Under the pieces are notes generated by a model. It had not been told where the DNA came from, did not search any database, and worked only from the letters and a program-made list of their open reading frames with translations. A program made the translations under genes and the position numbers. Of a DNA stretch of 64,000 bases, positions 39,601 to 47,243 are shown one piece after another. The stretch is taken from positions 9,073,653 through 9,137,652 of the forward strand of contig JAMXBB010000010.1 of the NCBI GenBank assembly GCA_024138015.1, given 5' to 3'. Every line of letters begins with the position of its first letter. Within the stretch, counting starts at the first letter, position 1. Origin of the DNA: Lumnitzera littorea (taxonomy: Eukaryota > Streptophyta > Magnoliopsida > Myrtales > Combretaceae).

Positions 39601-41320
39601 GCCTATCAACCACTGCCTGGTTTATATGACTGTTGATAACATTAGAAAAATATATTCTGGAACTCGTGTTTACTCTTATTGTGAGGACTAAATAGGAAAA
39701 TACATACTCTACTAAAATCGGGGGAATAAAAGGATAGAGAGAGGTCCCTCCTTTAGCTCATGAAATTAGCAAGACAATGTAACTGAAACTAGCAACCCAA
39801 AGATACTCCTTATGAAGTATAACAAATGTGACAAAATGATAGAAATAAAATATAAACAGTATCCAGCTATTTCTAACTCTTAGTTATATCTGTATGATGC
39901 TTTATCTTTTTTGTTCCTCCTTTTAGACCGATCTGTAGATTTTCTCCATGATTCATGCCACTTACTGGTTTATATTTAGTTCATACATGGGGTAGGGAGA
40001 CATTTTAGTCTTTGGAAGCAGTTTGCTACAATGCTTGAAAACAGCATATTATGCTTACTATGGGAAGAAAGATGGCCTCACGGGTGTCTATGGACAAAGT
40101 TATATCTTGTTTTTGGAAAGGAAAAGATTGTTGTTACTTATCAACTTAACCCGGATCTTGGTCGAGCATTTTTATTTCCATGACGAGTTAGCACACCATA
40201 TTAGTTGGCAGTTTTTGTGTTAACACTGTGATGGGCTTTATTGGCAGGGTTTTGGGTTGGGTCTTTTTTATTTCCCTTTTTTTTTCAAAAAAAAATTATT
40301 TATATATATTTTTGGTGGTCACATTCTTGTACACATGCAGCTGCAGAGACTCCAACTACAACTATGGTCCATGTTAGTTCAAGCACAGATCTATCTGATC
40401 AACCTGTACCGCCATCACCTACATCAACAGATGGTTGGGGAGACATTGATAATGGACTTCGCGAAGATCAGGAAGAAGACAAGGATGGTTGGGATGACAT
40501 TGAACCTCTTGAAGAACCAAAACCATCCCCTGCTCTTGCTAACATACAAGCAGCTCAGAAACGCCCTGTAGCACAACCTGCTTCACAACCGAAACCAACA
40601 GGTAATACCTTCTATTTTAGTGCCGAGACACGGGAGTAATAGGCTAACCATTATGCTTCCCTGGCTGGAAGAATGGAATGTCCTCAAGTTAATTGCAGAT
40701 ATTCGACTGATTTGAGACTACTCAGTGAATTAGTGTCTCAAAGCGATTGATTATTTTTGTCAGGTTTTTTCCACTATGTCTATACATTGATTAGTCATGT
40801 TTCCTCGATGAATACTATGTTATTTTCTTCCCCACTTGATTAAAACAAGTTAGACAATATTATCCATGTACTATCCCATATGGAGGGCCGAAAGGGACAC
40901 TCCCATTTTCCTTGTTCTTGGATTTCATATCTATAGACCTTTTTTATTGGGTTCTCTTTGGTTGTATTAGGATACGTTTGCTTTTTGTGAGACCTTTATT
41001 TTGAAACAGTCAAGGGAGTTGATGTTTGAATGTTTTTATTTCCAGTCACAAATATGAGACCCAAAAGTACAGCTAAGGTGACCAAAGACGAGGATGACGA
41101 CTTGTGGGGTTCCATAGCAGCACCAGTTCCAAAGAGTACTACCAAACCTATAAGTAAGAAAACCACTGCTTCTGCTGATGATGATCCCTGGGCTGCCATA
41201 GCTGCTCCTCCACCCACTACCACGGTGAAGCCTTTATCAGCTGGCCGAGGTCGAGGATCCAAAGCTGCAACTCCTAGATTAGGGGCACAAAGGATAAATC
41301 GGACGTCCTCTGGGATGTAG
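684..41320 (+). CDS. CTEXP: SCY1-like (SCYL1-type) pseudokinase with HEAT repeats, CTEXP family; 21 coding exons
   Basis: Exons: 684-809, 1957-2055, 17839-17990, 20862-20934, 23550-23672, 24186-24294, 24391-24470, 24594-24675, 25245-25384, 25464-25574, 25734-25850, 25932-26021, 26365-26418, 26932-27006, 27158-27233, 27452-27551, 34336-34405, 34783-34853, 35037-35149, 40341-40601, 41046-41320. All junctions are GT-AG and frames join, giving 798 residues plus stop, about the family's usual length. Residues 1-281 form a kinase-like fold: MLKFLKGVVGG start, RHPNILSF helix, and HGN at 152-154 where active kinases have HRD. No DFG is visible (LHAFD near 170-174), so it is a predicted pseudokinase. 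Residues about 282-560 read as HEAT/ARM helices. The tail is low-complexity and acidic, with four WxxI motifs. Family knowledge: SCYL1/Cex1-like proteins act at nuclear pores, Golgi and COPI in tRNA export and trafficking. Exon 9 begins at 25245 rather than the upstream AG at 25227, because only that choice gives ENSEYFQNK in frame. Large introns carry transposons. Alternative splicing cannot be judged. Confidence 0.93.
2330..2720. repeat. AGCTCGAG/AAGCTTGA-rich degenerate repeat in intron 2
   Basis: This AT-rich stretch repeats variants of ctcgagctcgac, aagctcgagttcaatcaagc, cttgattagcttgatcaag and caagcttgacttga. They are self-complementary and partly palindromic. The pattern resembles common non-autonomous dispersed repeats of plant introns. 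Family and exact ends are not determined. The rest of 2056-6103 shows no gene or recognisable transposon domain to me. Confidence 0.4.
6104..6108. repeat. Target-site duplication CAAAC, left copy
   Basis: The five bases CAAAC directly precede the left LTR at 6109. They are identical to the five bases after the right LTR (11751-11755), marking one insertion event with a 5-bp duplication, as made by retroelement integrases. Confidence 0.85.
6109..6438 (-). repeat. 3' LTR of the gypsy element (left copy)
   Basis: A 330-bp repeat read on the minus strand, from TGATAAGACTCC to CCTATTA; the final CA is mutated. It aligns without gaps to 11421-11750. It contains a TATA-like ctatttatac segment on the plus strand and an acacgtgt core. 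Confidence 0.9.
6617..7640 (-). pseudogene. Gypsy integrase remnant
   Basis: The minus-strand pieces 7507-7280, 7280-7196 (other frame), 7195-6857 and 6826-6617 form a broken retroviral-type integrase. The first piece has VVVDQLSKYEHF and VSDRDPIF, the two aspartates of the DDE triad. The next carries HPKTNGQTEVLNRSLE with the glutamate. The last has RYFGPYQILERI and HPIFHVSLLKK, the conserved C-terminal domain of chromovirus integrases. Stops and frame changes separate the pieces, so no full protein can be made. The expected chromodomain is not clearly visible. Confidence 0.85.
7911..9385 (-). pseudogene. Gypsy reverse transcriptase and RNase H remnant
   Basis: The RT N-terminus lies in 9385-9089 (HHIPLKDGQEPI, GIIRPSTSPFSS). 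The palm lies in 9026-8721 (VFSKIDLKAGYHQIRV, FLVMPFSLTNVPTTFQ). The catalytic region reads FFYDIPIYS where FFDDILIYS is usual, so one catalytic aspartate is lost. The connection and RNase H follow in 8627-8445 and 8234-7911 (LHGFLDLTGSYHKFVKDYG, then DFEVKYCSRLNNKAANALSR). Several stops and frame breaks are present, including a T/A homopolymer near 9115-9128. Non-functional. Confidence 0.88.
9670..10011 (-). pseudogene. Gypsy aspartic protease remnant
   Basis: A 113-residue open piece containing VVVLVDSKANHNFISRDFV, the retropepsin active-site region. The usual D-S-G-A-T reads D-S-K-A-N, so the catalytic loop is altered. Downstream residues (CYVLKLGGVDVILGIQWL) match the conserved ILG-x-xWL of gypsy proteases. 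It lies between gag and RT, as expected. Confidence 0.82.
10087..11457 (-). pseudogene. Gypsy gag remnant with zinc knuckle, starting inside the LTR
   Basis: Broken gag in pieces 11457-11236, 11235-10990, 10890-10414 and 10389-10087. The third piece reads as the retrotransposon gag core (LDWPLMVHELLFRYN, YIEQFEALASQAP, FSYYLGGLKEEI). The last has the CFKCDQPFNPQHKC zinc knuckle typical of chromoviruses. The first open frame begins at 11457, 36 bases inside the 5' LTR, and runs through the primer-binding site. In-frame stops separate the pieces. Confidence 0.83.
11400..11417 (-). other. Candidate primer-binding site of the gypsy element
   Basis: Read on the minus strand, three bases after the LTR end comes TGGCACCGCTTGTGGATT. 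Position and the leading TGG fit complementarity to a tRNA 3' CCA end. It is not the common initiator-Met primer sequence. The matching tRNA was not identified. Confidence 0.5.
11421..11750 (-). repeat. 5' LTR of the gypsy element (right copy)
   Basis: A 330-bp repeat running TGATAAGACTCC to CCTATCA on the minus strand, with intact TG...CA ends. It aligns gap-free to 6109-6438 with about 11-12 percent differences. Confidence 0.9.
11751..11755. repeat. Target-site duplication CAAAC, right copy
   Basis: Identical to 6104-6108 and immediately outside the right LTR. Confidence 0.85.
12270..13290 (+). mobile_element. LINE (L1-type) 3' fragment
   Basis: Translation near 12300-12360 gives GSLGIIDLIVWNKAAQV. 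This matches the conserved G-G-L-G-I-x-D-L-x-x-WNKA motif downstream of the RT in plant LINEs. Around 12850-12950 another frame gives AWFKKHRHSFILLLALLGRLLTMDRL, resembling the zf-RVT region. Many stops and frame changes. Ends are approximate. The segment 11756-12270 shows nothing I recognise. Confidence 0.65.
13990..17010 (+). mobile_element. LINE (L1-type) retrotransposon remnant, 5'-truncated
   Basis: The order is that of a plant L1 ORF2. 14209-14499 is the endonuclease-RT linker (SHISSRVSRAKDKLW, ESFFKQKSRVQWLKLGD). 14618-14932 is the RT N-terminus (AKFFKSTWNILGLDLILAVKKFLNSG). Near 15190-15260 is VNVNGELACFFPSQRGSRQG. Near 15370-15400 is the catalytic SFADDLLIFC, with both aspartates kept. 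16340-16600 is the zf-RVT-like tail, and 16716-17000 holds LALAASVY and the 3' end. Stops and shifts separate the parts. No endonuclease domain was recognised, so it is 5'-truncated or decayed. It lies sense in intron 2. Confidence 0.8.
18310..18600. repeat. Dispersed repeat, copy 1 (intron 3)
   Basis: Shares ordered blocks with 22320-22560 and 22730-23030: a ctacTAGTTTAA-cttgtagattt block, a cttgacac block, a gattgaa-ctt-atcaagtg block and a ggtgaaatgatc block. Divergence is high. Family unknown. Confidence 0.45.
18796..19267 (-). repeat. LTR-like flank (left) next to a gypsy gag fragment
   Basis: Shares scattered blocks with 20281-20800: acaagtggcagtt, taacttccc-attaactactaaact, cactttctgcaat-ccggctgtca and gttaacccac. 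The block order is the same, so these look like diverged long terminal repeats. The right edge runs into the assembly gap in a C-rich tract. Confidence 0.5.
19268..19658. other. Assembly gap (391 Ns)
   Basis: A run of N flanked by low-complexity C-rich sequence (cacaccccacccaca on the left, cccccccaccccc then an A-run on the right). Open frames that cross it are artefacts. Confidence 0.99.
19860..20290 (-). pseudogene. Ty3/gypsy gag fragment
   Basis: Minus-strand translation, with stops, gives KLEFPKYNGIAGPSGWLNR, then EHFFKHQKI, LAASHLEEAAWLWFSKL, PTLTWEELKSPY and GELSKLQQLGSV. This is the conserved start of gypsy gag proteins (LxFPxFxG-x-W, AxxWF, TWExxK). Stops interrupt it. It sits between two LTR-like flanks, so a truncated or non-autonomous gypsy element on the minus strand is likely, with its middle lost or hidden in the gap. 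Confidence 0.7.
20281..20800 (-). repeat. LTR-like flank (right) next to a gypsy gag fragment
   Basis: Partner of 18796-19267, with the same block order. It contains a C/A-rich tract (ccaccccactccacccccccaaaa) like that beside the gap. The end of the repeat is not sharply defined. Confidence 0.5.
22012..22197 (+). mobile_element. Short LINE 3' fragment
   Basis: Translation gives WRAALASAVYCMWSAQNSYHL followed by SSSLARLILAYVKL. This resembles the LA-A-VY-x-W-x-x-RN segment at the C-terminus of plant LINE ORF2. It sits in intron 4, in the sense direction. Too short for family assignment. Confidence 0.55.
22320..23030. repeat. Dispersed repeat, copies 2 and 3 (intron 4)
   Basis: Two neighbouring copies (about 22320-22650 and 22730-23030) share ttagatccac-at-atct, acttataaat, taatttagatc-acaat-atct and ctctctt-t-aggaggatgaaatggt-tct-ttgaa blocks. 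They are related to 18310-18600. No coding domain seen. Confidence 0.5.
27950..28790 (-). mobile_element. LINE (L1-type) 3' fragment, antisense in intron 16
   Basis: Minus-strand 28782-28555 gives SPWFDDWHPLGHLNERL, matching the FWxDxWHPxGPL motif after the LINE RT. 28294-27950 gives TLKWKLASSATIYVFWKEQNERRN, the LA-ATVYxxWKERN motif near the ORF2 end. Stops separate the parts. The 5' portion is absent or lies decayed in 28790-29100. Confidence 0.7.
29198..29436 (+). repeat. 5' LTR of the intron 16 copia element
   Basis: Matches 32887-33134 through blocks such as attagagcat-attttatc, ttgttgctatcac, gactatctataa, ctcatgtac and ggaattaag-gttcatct, ending near tttttctacaatatc. The right end is uncertain by about 15 bases. 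Confidence 0.75.
29440..29451 (+). other. Decayed initiator-Met primer-binding site of the copia element
   Basis: Reads TAATATCAAAAC. The standard plant initiator-Met primer site is TGGTATCAGAGC, so the site differs only by four G-to-A changes. It lies just inside the 5' LTR. Confidence 0.6.
29890..32820 (+). pseudogene. Copia gag-pol remnant
   Basis: 29892-30230 is gag (LTTQGRLSVTAYYNFLMELC, DKVFDFLLGLKSGLDEV). Near 30550 is the protease, WIIDMGATDYMCNS, with M in place of the S of DSGATD. 30930-31370 is integrase (MSWHQHLGLSNF, CEHCVISKYTRK, FITFIDDHSRVTWVFLLKEK). 31540-32020 is RT (LEEMKALHKNDTWEV, QLPPGFELEENCSEVCKFKK, SLYGLKQSPKARFKKF). 32270-32820 is the connection and RNase H (KRYQGLVSRFIYLSLSQPNLAFAI, then ARSGAEAEYQT-like). 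Frequent stops and frame changes make it inactive. Confidence 0.82.
32887..33134 (+). repeat. 3' LTR of the intron 16 copia element
   Basis: Partner of 29198-29436. It carries a short duplication near its start (ttagagaatgagaatattagagc). The right boundary is approximate. Confidence 0.72.
33207..33218 (-). other. Primer-binding site beside a truncated LTR
   Basis: On the minus strand this reads TGGTATCCGAGC, one mismatch from the initiator-Met primer site TGGTATCAGAGC. It is two bases from a TGT...ACA-type LTR end at 33221. The neighbouring internal sequence stops after about 75 bases, where the sense copia 3' LTR ends. Confidence 0.65.
33221..34089 (-). repeat. Truncated copia-type element: 5' LTR remnant
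   Basis: An AT-rich block starting tgttacagg next to the primer site. On the minus strand it contains a TATA-like TCTATAAATAAG (near 33960-33972). It also holds short repeats of ctattagcac near 34040-34080. The far end is unresolved; gtatca at 34089 is a candidate. No coding domain remains. Orientation is set by the primer site. Confidence 0.5.
35580..39600 (-). pseudogene. Copia gag-pol remnant (minus strand)
   Basis: The gag region near 39500-39230 reads VIELYNALMELWQEMDLLYN and LEKDRVFDFLQNLNPNLDK. 39191-39000 carries the zinc-knuckle region (HEYCRKPYHM). About 38350-37650 reads as integrase, including FGCVAYVHI. 36621-36364 is RT (MMVYVNNFIITGDDQTEI, SLLGIEVARSTCGICLSM); the usual YVDD reads YVNN. 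35821-35630 is RNase H (YLKGTLSQGLIFKKN, WARDVRDSMSMTDY). Stops and frame changes are frequent, so it is inactive. Confidence 0.78.
39630..39641 (-). other. Decayed primer-binding site of the intron 19 copia element
   Basis: On the minus strand it reads TGTTATCAACAG, matching TGGTATCA of the initiator-Met primer site with one change, then diverging. It abuts the LTR edge at 39642. Confidence 0.45.
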
Positions 41321-41904
41321 TAGTATCATATACTAAGAGGTGGAAACGATTCTGTATGGTTTTGTCCTCTATGGTGACTATATCTTCATGGTAGCACGGG
41401 AGATGCAGTTCACCATGACTTGGTTTTCGTTTTTACTTCTTTTTTTTTTTCTTTTCCTTTTCCTCCCTACACATGATTCAATCTGTAATATTAATTGGTG
41501 AGGTTATAAATGTAATATTCATTCTTTTCACATTGTAGCCTTCAACAAAAATGGTATAGTTGAAATTTAGGGTTGATTTGTTTTTGTTGTACTCTTGAGT
41601 TTGTGCATGAAAACCTCAGAGAAGCTCCAAAAATGGACGCTGCAGTAAATTTGTTGCTAATGTCATTTTTAATTTGTTTTGTTTCTGTTTAGGTGGCTTC
41701 CTTGTATATGGGATCCATGAGAGCTTATCTCAAAAAGCAGAAGGTTCGTGACATTTCGGGAATGTTTAGTTAATTTCGTGGCAATGGCTTTTAATTTCAA
41801 AGTCAAGATCTGCCGTGCTGCGTCCTTCTATAAAGCGTCTGTGGTAAAATCCTAATTTAGCTTACCACAAAAGTTTATATTATTTAAATTCCCCCCTTTG
41901 ATTC

Positions 41905-41937
41905 GCTTCAATTCCATGGTACCTCCAAACTATTAGC

Positions 41938-41983
<46 letters not shown>

Positions 41984-42143
41984 ACTACTACTACGCATAA
42001 AAATTTTGTTAGTAAAATTTGCAATGTCAAAACCCACTTGATGTTTGCATTGCCGTTCTCGAACGTGTATGATTAGTGACAAATTAAGTACTAATTTGCT
42101 TGATGCTTGAACCGCTGTTTGATCTCAGAAAAATGCTTCGTGT
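41905..42143 (+). pseudogene. Partial duplicate of the exon 1/intron 1 boundary of the SCY1-like gene
   Basis: 42011-42143 closely matches 831-964 in intron 1: gcaatttgcaatg, cacttgatgtttg, gaacgtgtatgattagtgac and gatgcttgaaccgctgtttg all recur in order. Just before it, a CT repeat interrupts a weaker match to the end of exon 1 (ccatggtacctccaa against ccgtggcacctccaa, with the splice GT lost). It lies about 590 bases past the stop codon of the same gene, in the same orientation. No downstream exon follows, so it is a dead fragment. Confidence 0.8.
41941..41976. repeat. CT microsatellite, about 18 units
   Basis: Uninterrupted CT dinucleotides inside the duplicated fragment, absent from the source locus at 684-960. 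Confidence 0.97.
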
Positions 42144-42149
42144 CTCCGC

Positions 42150-44500
42150 AGACATAGTCTGTGACTGTGGGCTGTATCTCAAAAAATCAATTAGTTAGGG
42201 ACCTAAGCATATGTTTGTCTCATAACATCAATTGATTGAAATTGTTAAAAAAAGGTGATAGCTCTTTGCTTTCATCAAATAAGGGAGGGGAGGGGAAGAA
42301 AAGCTGATAAGGCTTTGAAATTGATGGAAGATAGATGGAGAGAATCCAAAATCTAGGGAATATTTTGCAAATGCAACAACGTAAAACACGAGAAAATGAT
42401 AGAAGCTGCACAAAGAGGTAAAAATCACTATTGTAATATTCATCAATAATCTACTTCTCGGTTGCCTTTTTCTTCCATATTAATCGAGAATCAAGGTTTC
42501 AGAAAACTTTACATGTCATATATAGACCATCGCTATAGGAAATTACCCTACCTATCTGCAAGTTATGGGAGTCACGTTATGACAATCTCCAATGTCAAAA
42601 AGTCTTTAGGGTTTGGGACATTTGAAAATTTAGAAGTAAAACCACACCTAAGTCAAAGTTAATGGATCATTTGCATTTTCTCCTTATTTTTAATGACATT
42701 ATGTTAATGGAGGAGCTCAGTATAATTATAGTTTTTCCAATGTCAAAGTGCTAGCCAGGGTTAGTTTTGCGACGTACTTATCCGTTTTCTCTTTTCAAAT
42801 CTGTTGGGAATAAACAACTGATCTGTAATTTCATTTATTAGACATTTTATTTATTATTATTATATTTGAGACTTCAGCTTTTTTTAACCTTAAAAAAAGG
42901 ATATCTGCAAATTTTTCCCTACGTTTTGGACATTATTCCTTCTAATTGGCTTTGAATTGGACATCAATGTAATTGGAATTTGCATGATTTTTTTGCAACT
43001 CTTTTAACCTTTTTGCAGTTTTTATTATTATGTCATGTAATTAACGTATTTAATGTTATTGTTCGTTGAATTTGTTGAAGTAAACCAGTAAGAAACTATC
43101 ATGTAGCGTAGATGGAGGAAAAGTTTAATGGAGTTAGTAGAAATACTATTTAAAAGTTGAAAGATCTTAAGTATTCAAATAGGGGGAAAAAAAATAAAGG
43201 ATCCAAATAGAAATATAAGTAAACATTAAAGACTAAATGTGTATTTTTCCTCAAGTAGTTAAAAAAAATATTAAGTAATTGGCTTAAACAAAAATAAAAT
43301 AAAGGAAATTATGTGAATGTTTCAACCGTGATTGCCCCCTCTCTTGATGAAGAAGAAAAACTATTATCCTATGCAATAATTTCATCCTTAGGGAAAATAT
43401 AAATTTTATTTTTCGTTTTCTTTTGAAACCTATGGTGTAAAAATTGTTATATCGAAGTTTGACTGATGGAGCCATCCTTTGATCCTACCACATCAATACT
43501 CTATAAAAATTGCCTCGAATAAAAACATTAGAAGCAACCGTTCTAAGTGGTTGGTGAAACGATCAGCTAGCTTACTAGCTTTTCTAATGTTGGTTTTGAT
43601 TAAATTTCGAAGTTTGACATCCACTTAATTAAGAGTTCTTATTAAATACAATGCAACAGATCTACTTCAGTTGTTTCATGGAATCAGGTGATGAATTGTT
43701 CCAAGTGTATTTCCCTCCGAATCATACACTAATCCGGCACCGGCACCACGCACCAAACTTCCATGACAATTTAGCTTTGATTTCCTCGGAATTGTGGACC
43801 AACGAACTAGCTTAGATGTAAATAAGTTTGAAACAAAGTTTTATAGAACCTAAATCCATACCTATATGGTTTTTTAACCCTATAGCAACAGGTTTTTCTA
43901 AGGTTCAATGACCCTGCAAAGCGGATTTTTATAAGATTCAGATCATCAAATACGATAATGGAAAGCAGCCAGACTTATTTAGGACATACATAATATATAG
44001 AAGTTCATATATATATATATATATATATATTATTTTTTTACCGATTTTTTTTAATACCAAAACCGATTCTAAACCGCATAAAGTATACCCTATAGATTTT
44101 TATCAGGTAAAACGGATTGGATGCCTTATAATGACTCGTTTGGTTGCATCCCTGCTTAGGAGAGTTGTTATGCTACTTGACTCTGACAATAAATTAAGAG
44201 TTACAACGGATTAAATCTCAATGCAACAGACAACGATTGAAACGTGATGTGAAATAGCAGCTGGGTTAATACTCCATGTATAATAGCTGTGTTGTATCCA
44301 CAAATTTTGCAACCACAACTAATTCCCATTCAAGAACAAAGAAAGTAATACTATTAACTAGGGTCTGCATAAAAGGATTATGAAAATTTGAAAAATTACC
44401 AAAACTATGTGTTTTGCTGTCTCCACATCCGTGCACTTGAAAGTAGGACATTAAATAACAATGACCAACAATATATCTGAGCTCCTGAGCAAAAGGATAA
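42150..44500. other. Intergenic region between the two tail-to-tail genes
   Basis: AT-rich with no coding homology recognised. Contains an AT microsatellite (see 44007). Short open frames here have no recognisable features. Confidence 0.6.
44007..44031. repeat. AT microsatellite, about 12 units
   Basis: Uninterrupted AT dinucleotides in intergenic DNA. Confidence 0.95.
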
Positions 44501-44529
44501 TAAGCCAGCTTTACTGTCAAGTTTCTACT

Positions 44530-47131
44530 TCACTTCCTGCCCCTGATCTTCGTAGCCTGCCTGTTCTTCTTCTTAGGACCCGACTTAGCAACCTTGAGAC
44601 TCCTGTGAACAACACTCAACCTAGCAAGGGCAGCTTTCTTCAAATCAGGCCGATAGTAGTTATCTCCAACCTGCAAATAAGCAATAGTTTGAAATCCTTA
44701 GAATATTAAAAGATGGTTGCAATTGTCAGATAACGCGAGAAATAAGGCAAAATATTTACCCAAAGACAAGGAAAGAGCAATTGGAGTTGGAAAATATGTC
44801 AACTTCCATTTATCACCTGAATACCCTTATATTCTCAGAGGACACTGAGATATACATTGTATGTACTGCAAAGTCAAGCTATCCACTCTCTCTCATGGAC
44901 AGTGCCGTCAATTATGGTTTAGTTCTCTTTTTGCATAAGTTTGAGCACTATCATGCTAGTTCAGTTAATCTGAGTTTTTTTTCAAACAACTACCTTTCGA
45001 TAATTTCTTTTGTGTATGCTCACATTTGGTTTTCTTAAAATGACAATCTGCAGATGCTTGGAGCTAATAAAGATTGAACAAGAAACAACAAAAGCCATGC
45101 AACCATGCATGATGCATGAAAATGTATATTTAGACAACCTAAGCAATTACATTCCAAAGCTACTTAGAAGTGGCAATAATCAAAGGAGAAGTGGAATGGT
45201 CTGCTTCAAAAGAGACAGCTCCAGAAACAAATATTAGTTGCCAACGACCCATAAATATGTGTGCAAGTGTGTGTGGGTGGGTTGGGGGATGTTGGGTTGG
45301 GGTGGGGTGGGTGGGGAATAATTGACACCCCAGGAAATTTATTTTTAAAAAAAAAAAAAGATCAAGGAAAAGCGCATGTTCCACAGTTGCAAACTGATAG
45401 CTTGAAGAAGAATATCCTTAGCAGAACAAATTAGAAAAATATCATATCAGCACCATAAGAATGAGAAATTGGTGTATAAAACTTTTGGCAACAAGGAATT
45501 CACATAGCAAATTATTACCTGATTTGCAACAGCCTGTGCCATTCTGCTGAACTCCTTCTTCATGACAGACTTGTGAAGCAAAGCTGCTGGTTTATTCTGC
45601 TTCCTAGTCTTTGTTGTCGCAAGCAGCACACCTTGATCTTTACCCAAAGGTTGAATGGTGACAGTCTTCTTATTAGCGAGCCCTACGAATGTAAAGAATA
45701 ATATCAATTGGTTGAACAAAACTACAAAAACTGAAACAGAATAGACACAGAAACACATAAAAGTGCACAGTGCTGATTCTGGATTTATCTTCTGCCATCG
45801 TTTATGGGCAGCACCTTCGCCATCTGGGATTTAAATCCCGTGGCGCCCTCAGCTGCAGCTCTGTCACACAAGGGGACTGTTTTCATCCCCAGAAGAAGCA
45901 TGCCAGTTCAGCCATCTGGCCTGAGCTGGCACCACAATCGCATACTTCATTGGATGAACAAAAAGTGCACTAGGCACTTAAACTGCTACAATTAGTAGGG
46001 CCCGTTTGATAATGTATACCTATTGCACCGATATTTCAAGCAAAGCAACCAGTTTGTTAGACAAGTGCATTTGTTTCTCGCCCTTTCCTTTTATGGAGGA
46101 GTATGGCTGCAGGTGGATCAGACATCTACAGCACATACCTACAGACCTATGCGCTTATCAAGGAAAACTCAAAATGACTTTGACAGGAATAACCAAAACC
46201 TCATGTATTTCAGCCACAAACAGAAACCCAAATTTATAAGAGTGAAGACCAAGAAGAAGAAAGGAAGGGAAAAAAAAAAAAGGCATTCTGCAAGCTCATA
46301 TGAGCACAAATTAGCCTTGATCTACCAAAAAAAAAGTTACAATCCTTTTAGGTGAACCCTAATTTTTTAACAAAGGTATCCTATTTTCATGGGAAAGCAA
46401 TTATGAAACTGCACATCCAGCACTCCTTGTCCTTTAGACAAATACCTCATGCTGCTTCCAATGTAAGAATATGACACGAAACTATGAAACTAAGTTCCTT
46501 ATTGTCAAACAACTTATAAAAAACCAAATGTTCACTTTGATGATGTTCACTTTCTTATTAGATTATGCTCCATCATAAAGCATAAGTCAATTTCATAACA
46601 ATACCAAACAAGTCAAACTCTTCACTATCACCACGCCAGCCCTAGAATTAACAAGCAAATCAAAAGCCTTGAGGTAAGCTCCCAAGATCAGCTGCTGCCT
46701 TCCACTAAAACTTAATGCTCCAAAACGCCTCCACATCAATATGGTAATCTTTTACAAATTGAAACCATAATGAGAAAATTTTTTCGGAATATTTTCTCCA
46801 CTAAACATCGGTATCATAGGGCCTAACTCACCACACCACTCCTACACTATCATTACATTAAAGTGCTACACAACTGAGAGATTGTACCTTTCCAAATCAT
46901 TCATTGCGACAGATTAACGAATATCAAAAATCATCGTCACATCTCGAGAGAAAGAAGAATGGAGAGAGAGAGAGAGCACCTACCGGAGTGCTTGTATGAG
47001 TTGAGATTGTAAAGATTGTTAGGCTCTTTGCTGAATTGAACACTCTGCGTTCCATTTCCAAACTCCTTGACGAGAAAACAGCTGTTCTTCTTCACGATCT
47101 CCCAGACCAACTGTCCCGGTACCATCGCCAT
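44530..47131 (-). CDS. RPL28: Cytosolic 60S ribosomal protein eL28 (L28e)
   Basis: Structural protein of the large cytosolic ribosomal subunit. Minus-strand exons are 47131-46984, 45682-45519 and 44670-44530 (148, 164 and 141 bases). All junctions are GT-AG and give 150 residues plus stop; plant eL28 is usually a little over 140. The start MAMVPGQLVWEIVKKNSCFL is the family's conserved N-terminus. SYKHSGLANKKTVTI joins exons 1 and 2, and VANQVGDNYYRPDLKKAALA joins 2 and 3. The end is basic (KSGPKKKNRQATKIRGRK), as expected for rRNA contact. A 66-base 5' UTR intron (47181-47246) is possible. Telo-box motifs lie upstream. The frame looks intact, so this is an expressed copy rather than a processed pseudogene. 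Plants usually carry more than one eL28 gene. Confidence 0.95.
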
Positions 47132-47180
47132 TTCCTTCTTCTTTTTATTCTCCTCCTCCTCCTCCTTCTAGATTCTCGTC

Positions 47181-47211
47181 CTGCACATGAGGAAACACGT
47201 CAGCAACCGAA

Positions 47212-47243
<32 letters not shown>

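Larger units (their letters stand above)
35184..39900 (-). mobile_element. Defective Ty1/copia retrotransposon, antisense in intron 19
   Basis: A minus-strand copia element of about 4.7 kb filling most of intron 19. From right to left: LTR-like sequence (39642-~39900), a decayed primer site, gag, zinc knuckle, integrase, RT, RNase H, and a second LTR-like block starting at 35184. The LTR blocks share agaaaaatata-t-tggaact-gtgttta and taaataggaaaataca. The outer LTR end near 39900 is approximate. All domains are broken. Confidence 0.78.

Noticed and set aside
40257..40571. Frame of 104 codons overlapping exon 20
   Set aside because: Another reading frame of exon 20. The phase from exon 19 selects the AAETPTTT frame.
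41690..41760. Possible extra exon (tttag before gtggcttcc, then a GT)
   Set aside because: It lies after a good stop codon that ends a family-length protein. At most it is a 3' UTR exon, with no other support.
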